Source: Anaeroplasmataceae bacterium (lineage in GTDB: Bacteria > Bacillota_I > Bacilli_A > Acholeplasmatales > Anaeroplasmataceae). Taken from it: a stretch of 5,453 nucleotides of DNA. Each line of letters opens with the position of its first letter. Within the stretch, counting starts at the first letter, position 1. The stretch covers positions 1-5,453 of the forward strand of contig JAIDMV010000098.1 of assembly GCA_029050385.1 (NCBI GenBank), written 5' to 3'. Below, one piece after another: positions 4,465 through 5,453 of this stretch. A model generated the notes under the pieces. That model did not search any database, had not been told where the DNA came from, and was given only the letters and a program-made list of their open reading frames with translations. A program made the position numbers and the translations under genes.

Positions 4465-5453
4465 AATTCTTCTAATTCCTTCACATAAAGATTATAGGAA
4501 GTATCAGAACTCATTCTTAAATCACCTCTTGGAGACAAACTAATCGTGCCAACCTTAACCCCATCTGGCATACAATTTCTCTTAAATTGTTGTGTAAAGA
4601 AACGTTTAATAAATGTCGTTAAATACTTCTTAATATCTTCTTTAGGATATTCAAAGGTTTGACATGCTAAAAAATAAAGTTTTTTTACACTAGCTCCATA
4701 CCGCATGAAGTGATATAAAAAGAAGTCTTGAATGATATATGGTCCCACACTAGATTCACTCTTTTGTGTGATTTTGCCATCTGCATCTGGTGGTAACAAT
4801 TCTGGAGAAATTGGAGTATCCAAGATATTAGATAATGTTTCTTTCAATACTCCTTCTTCTAAATCATCTCTAACCTTCGCAATTAAAGTCGTAACAAGCG
4901 TCTTAGGAATGGATACATTGACTGCATAGTTTGACATATGATCTCCATTATAGGTATCCCATCCTAATGCAATCTCAGATAAATCTCCTGTACCTATTAC
5001 AATTCCTCCTACCTTATTTGCATAATCAAATAAGATTTGAGTACGCTCTCTTGCCTGTGCATTTTCATAGGTTACATCTAAAATACTTGGGTCATGGTCA
5101 ATATCCTTATAGTGCTGGATACAAGCATCCTTTATGGATATTTCTTTAAAAGTAGCTTGGGCAGTTTTGATGAGCTTTACAGCATTTTGATAGGTTCTGT
5201 TGCTGGTTCCAAAGCCAGGCATGGTAATCGCATGAATATTAGAAGCAGGAAGACCTAATACCTTGGCTACTCTTAAACATATTAAAAAGGCTAAAGTGGA
5301 ATCAGCTCCTCCACTAATTCCTATAACCATTTTAGCATTTCCTAAATGCTTTATTCTTTTAGCTAGACCATAGGTTTGAAGATTTAAAATTTCTTCTAAA
5401 GCATCTTTATCTTTCGTAACAAAAGGAGTTTTTGTATATTTTTTAGATAAAGT
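4461..5453 (-). CDS. nadE: Glutamine-dependent NAD(+) synthetase, C-terminal synthetase domain (partial)
   Basis: NadE converts NaAD to NAD with ATP and ammonia, the final step of the pathway. The frame is open to the right edge (5453), so 330 residues are present and the N-terminus is outside; an ATG at 5330 is internal, not the start. The fragment has the PP-loop SGGADST (fragment residues 47-53; usual form SGGxDS), GTGDLSEIALGWDTYNGDHMS, the QKSESSVGPYIIQDFF segment, and KRFFTQQFKRN followed by LSPRGD near the end. The sequence before the PP-loop (TPFVTKDKDALEE, then LQTYGLAKR) and the long C-terminal part match the two-domain, glutamine-dependent class. An N-terminal nitrilase-like glutaminase domain is therefore expected upstream. 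The stop codon overlaps the start of the nadD fusion gene. No promoter is visible inside the window. Confidence 0.93.
   Translation of the reverse strand, partial: TLSKKYTKTPFVTKDKDALEEILNLQTYGLAKRIKHLGNAKMVIGISGGADSTLAFLICLRVAKVLGLPASNIHAITMPGFGTSNRTYQNAVKLIKTAQATFKEISIKDACIQHYKDIDHDPSILDVTYENAQARERTQILFDYANKVGGIVIGTGDLSEIALGWDTYNGDHMSNYAVNVSIPKTLVTTLIAKVRDDLEEGVLKETLSNILDTPISPELLPPDADGKITQKSESSVGPYIIQDFFLYHFMRYGASVKKLYFLACQTFEYPKEDIKKYLTTFIKRFFTQQFKRNCMPDGVKVGTISLSPRGDLRMSSDTSYNLYVKELEEL

Noticed and set aside
4732..5149. Two plus-strand open frames opposite nadE
   Set aside because: They are shadows of the NAD synthetase coding sequence and contain no family motifs.
5328..5330. Taking the ATG at 5330 as the start of a short, ammonia-dependent NadE
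   Set aside because: The frame stays open upstream to the window edge, and the upstream residues match the linker of glutamine-dependent NAD synthetases. The ATG also lies immediately before the PP-loop strand, inside the domain.

Overview
The window is AT-rich, densely coded bacterial DNA with strong AGGAGG-type ribosome binding sites, short rho-independent terminators and sigma-A-like promoters. Gene content points to a low-GC Gram-positive (Bacillota). The tig/lon neighbourhood, the Bacillus-type AnsA and the Lys/Thr-rich trigger factor tail would suit an Erysipelotrichia-like gut Firmicute, but that placement is inference. No mobile elements, CRISPR arrays, tRNA or rRNA genes are visible.

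Layout from left to right: (1) 1-148, minus strand, the N-terminus of the Lon protease gene, running off the left edge, preceded by a promoter inside a 10-bp-arm inverted repeat whose core has the 27-bp geometry of a CIRCE element. (2) 296-1753, minus strand, trigger factor (tig), a complete three-domain chaperone plus an unusual C-terminal tail of about 50 residues made almost only of Lys, Thr, Ser and Ala. It has its own terminator (248-276), its own extended -10 promoter (1837-1864), and a leader holding three consecutive inverted repeats, one lying between the Shine-Dalgarno and the start codon. (3) 2011-3003, plus strand, a cytoplasmic type I L-asparaginase (ansA), divergent from tig and starting with TTG. 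(4) 3046-4464, minus strand, a 472-residue fusion of nicotinate-nucleotide adenylyltransferase (NadD) to a complete NrtR-like module (Nudix-like sensor domain plus winged helix). (5) 4461-5453, minus strand, the C-terminal synthetase part of a glutamine-dependent NAD synthetase (nadE), overlapping the fusion gene by 4 bp (ATGA) and cut by the right edge.

Functionally there are two units. The left half is a protein-quality-control pair: ribosome-associated folding by trigger factor and ATP-dependent degradation by Lon, each with its own promoter. The right half is a nadE-nadD operon for the last two steps to NAD (NaMN to NaAD by NadD, NaAD to NAD by NadE). The adenylyltransferase carries what looks like the transcriptional regulator of the pathway in the same polypeptide. 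That is architecturally analogous to enterobacterial NadR, which also joins a DNA-binding domain to an adenylyltransferase, but it is built from unrelated regulatory domains. This fusion is the most interesting item in the window; the tig leader and the CIRCE-like lon operator come next.
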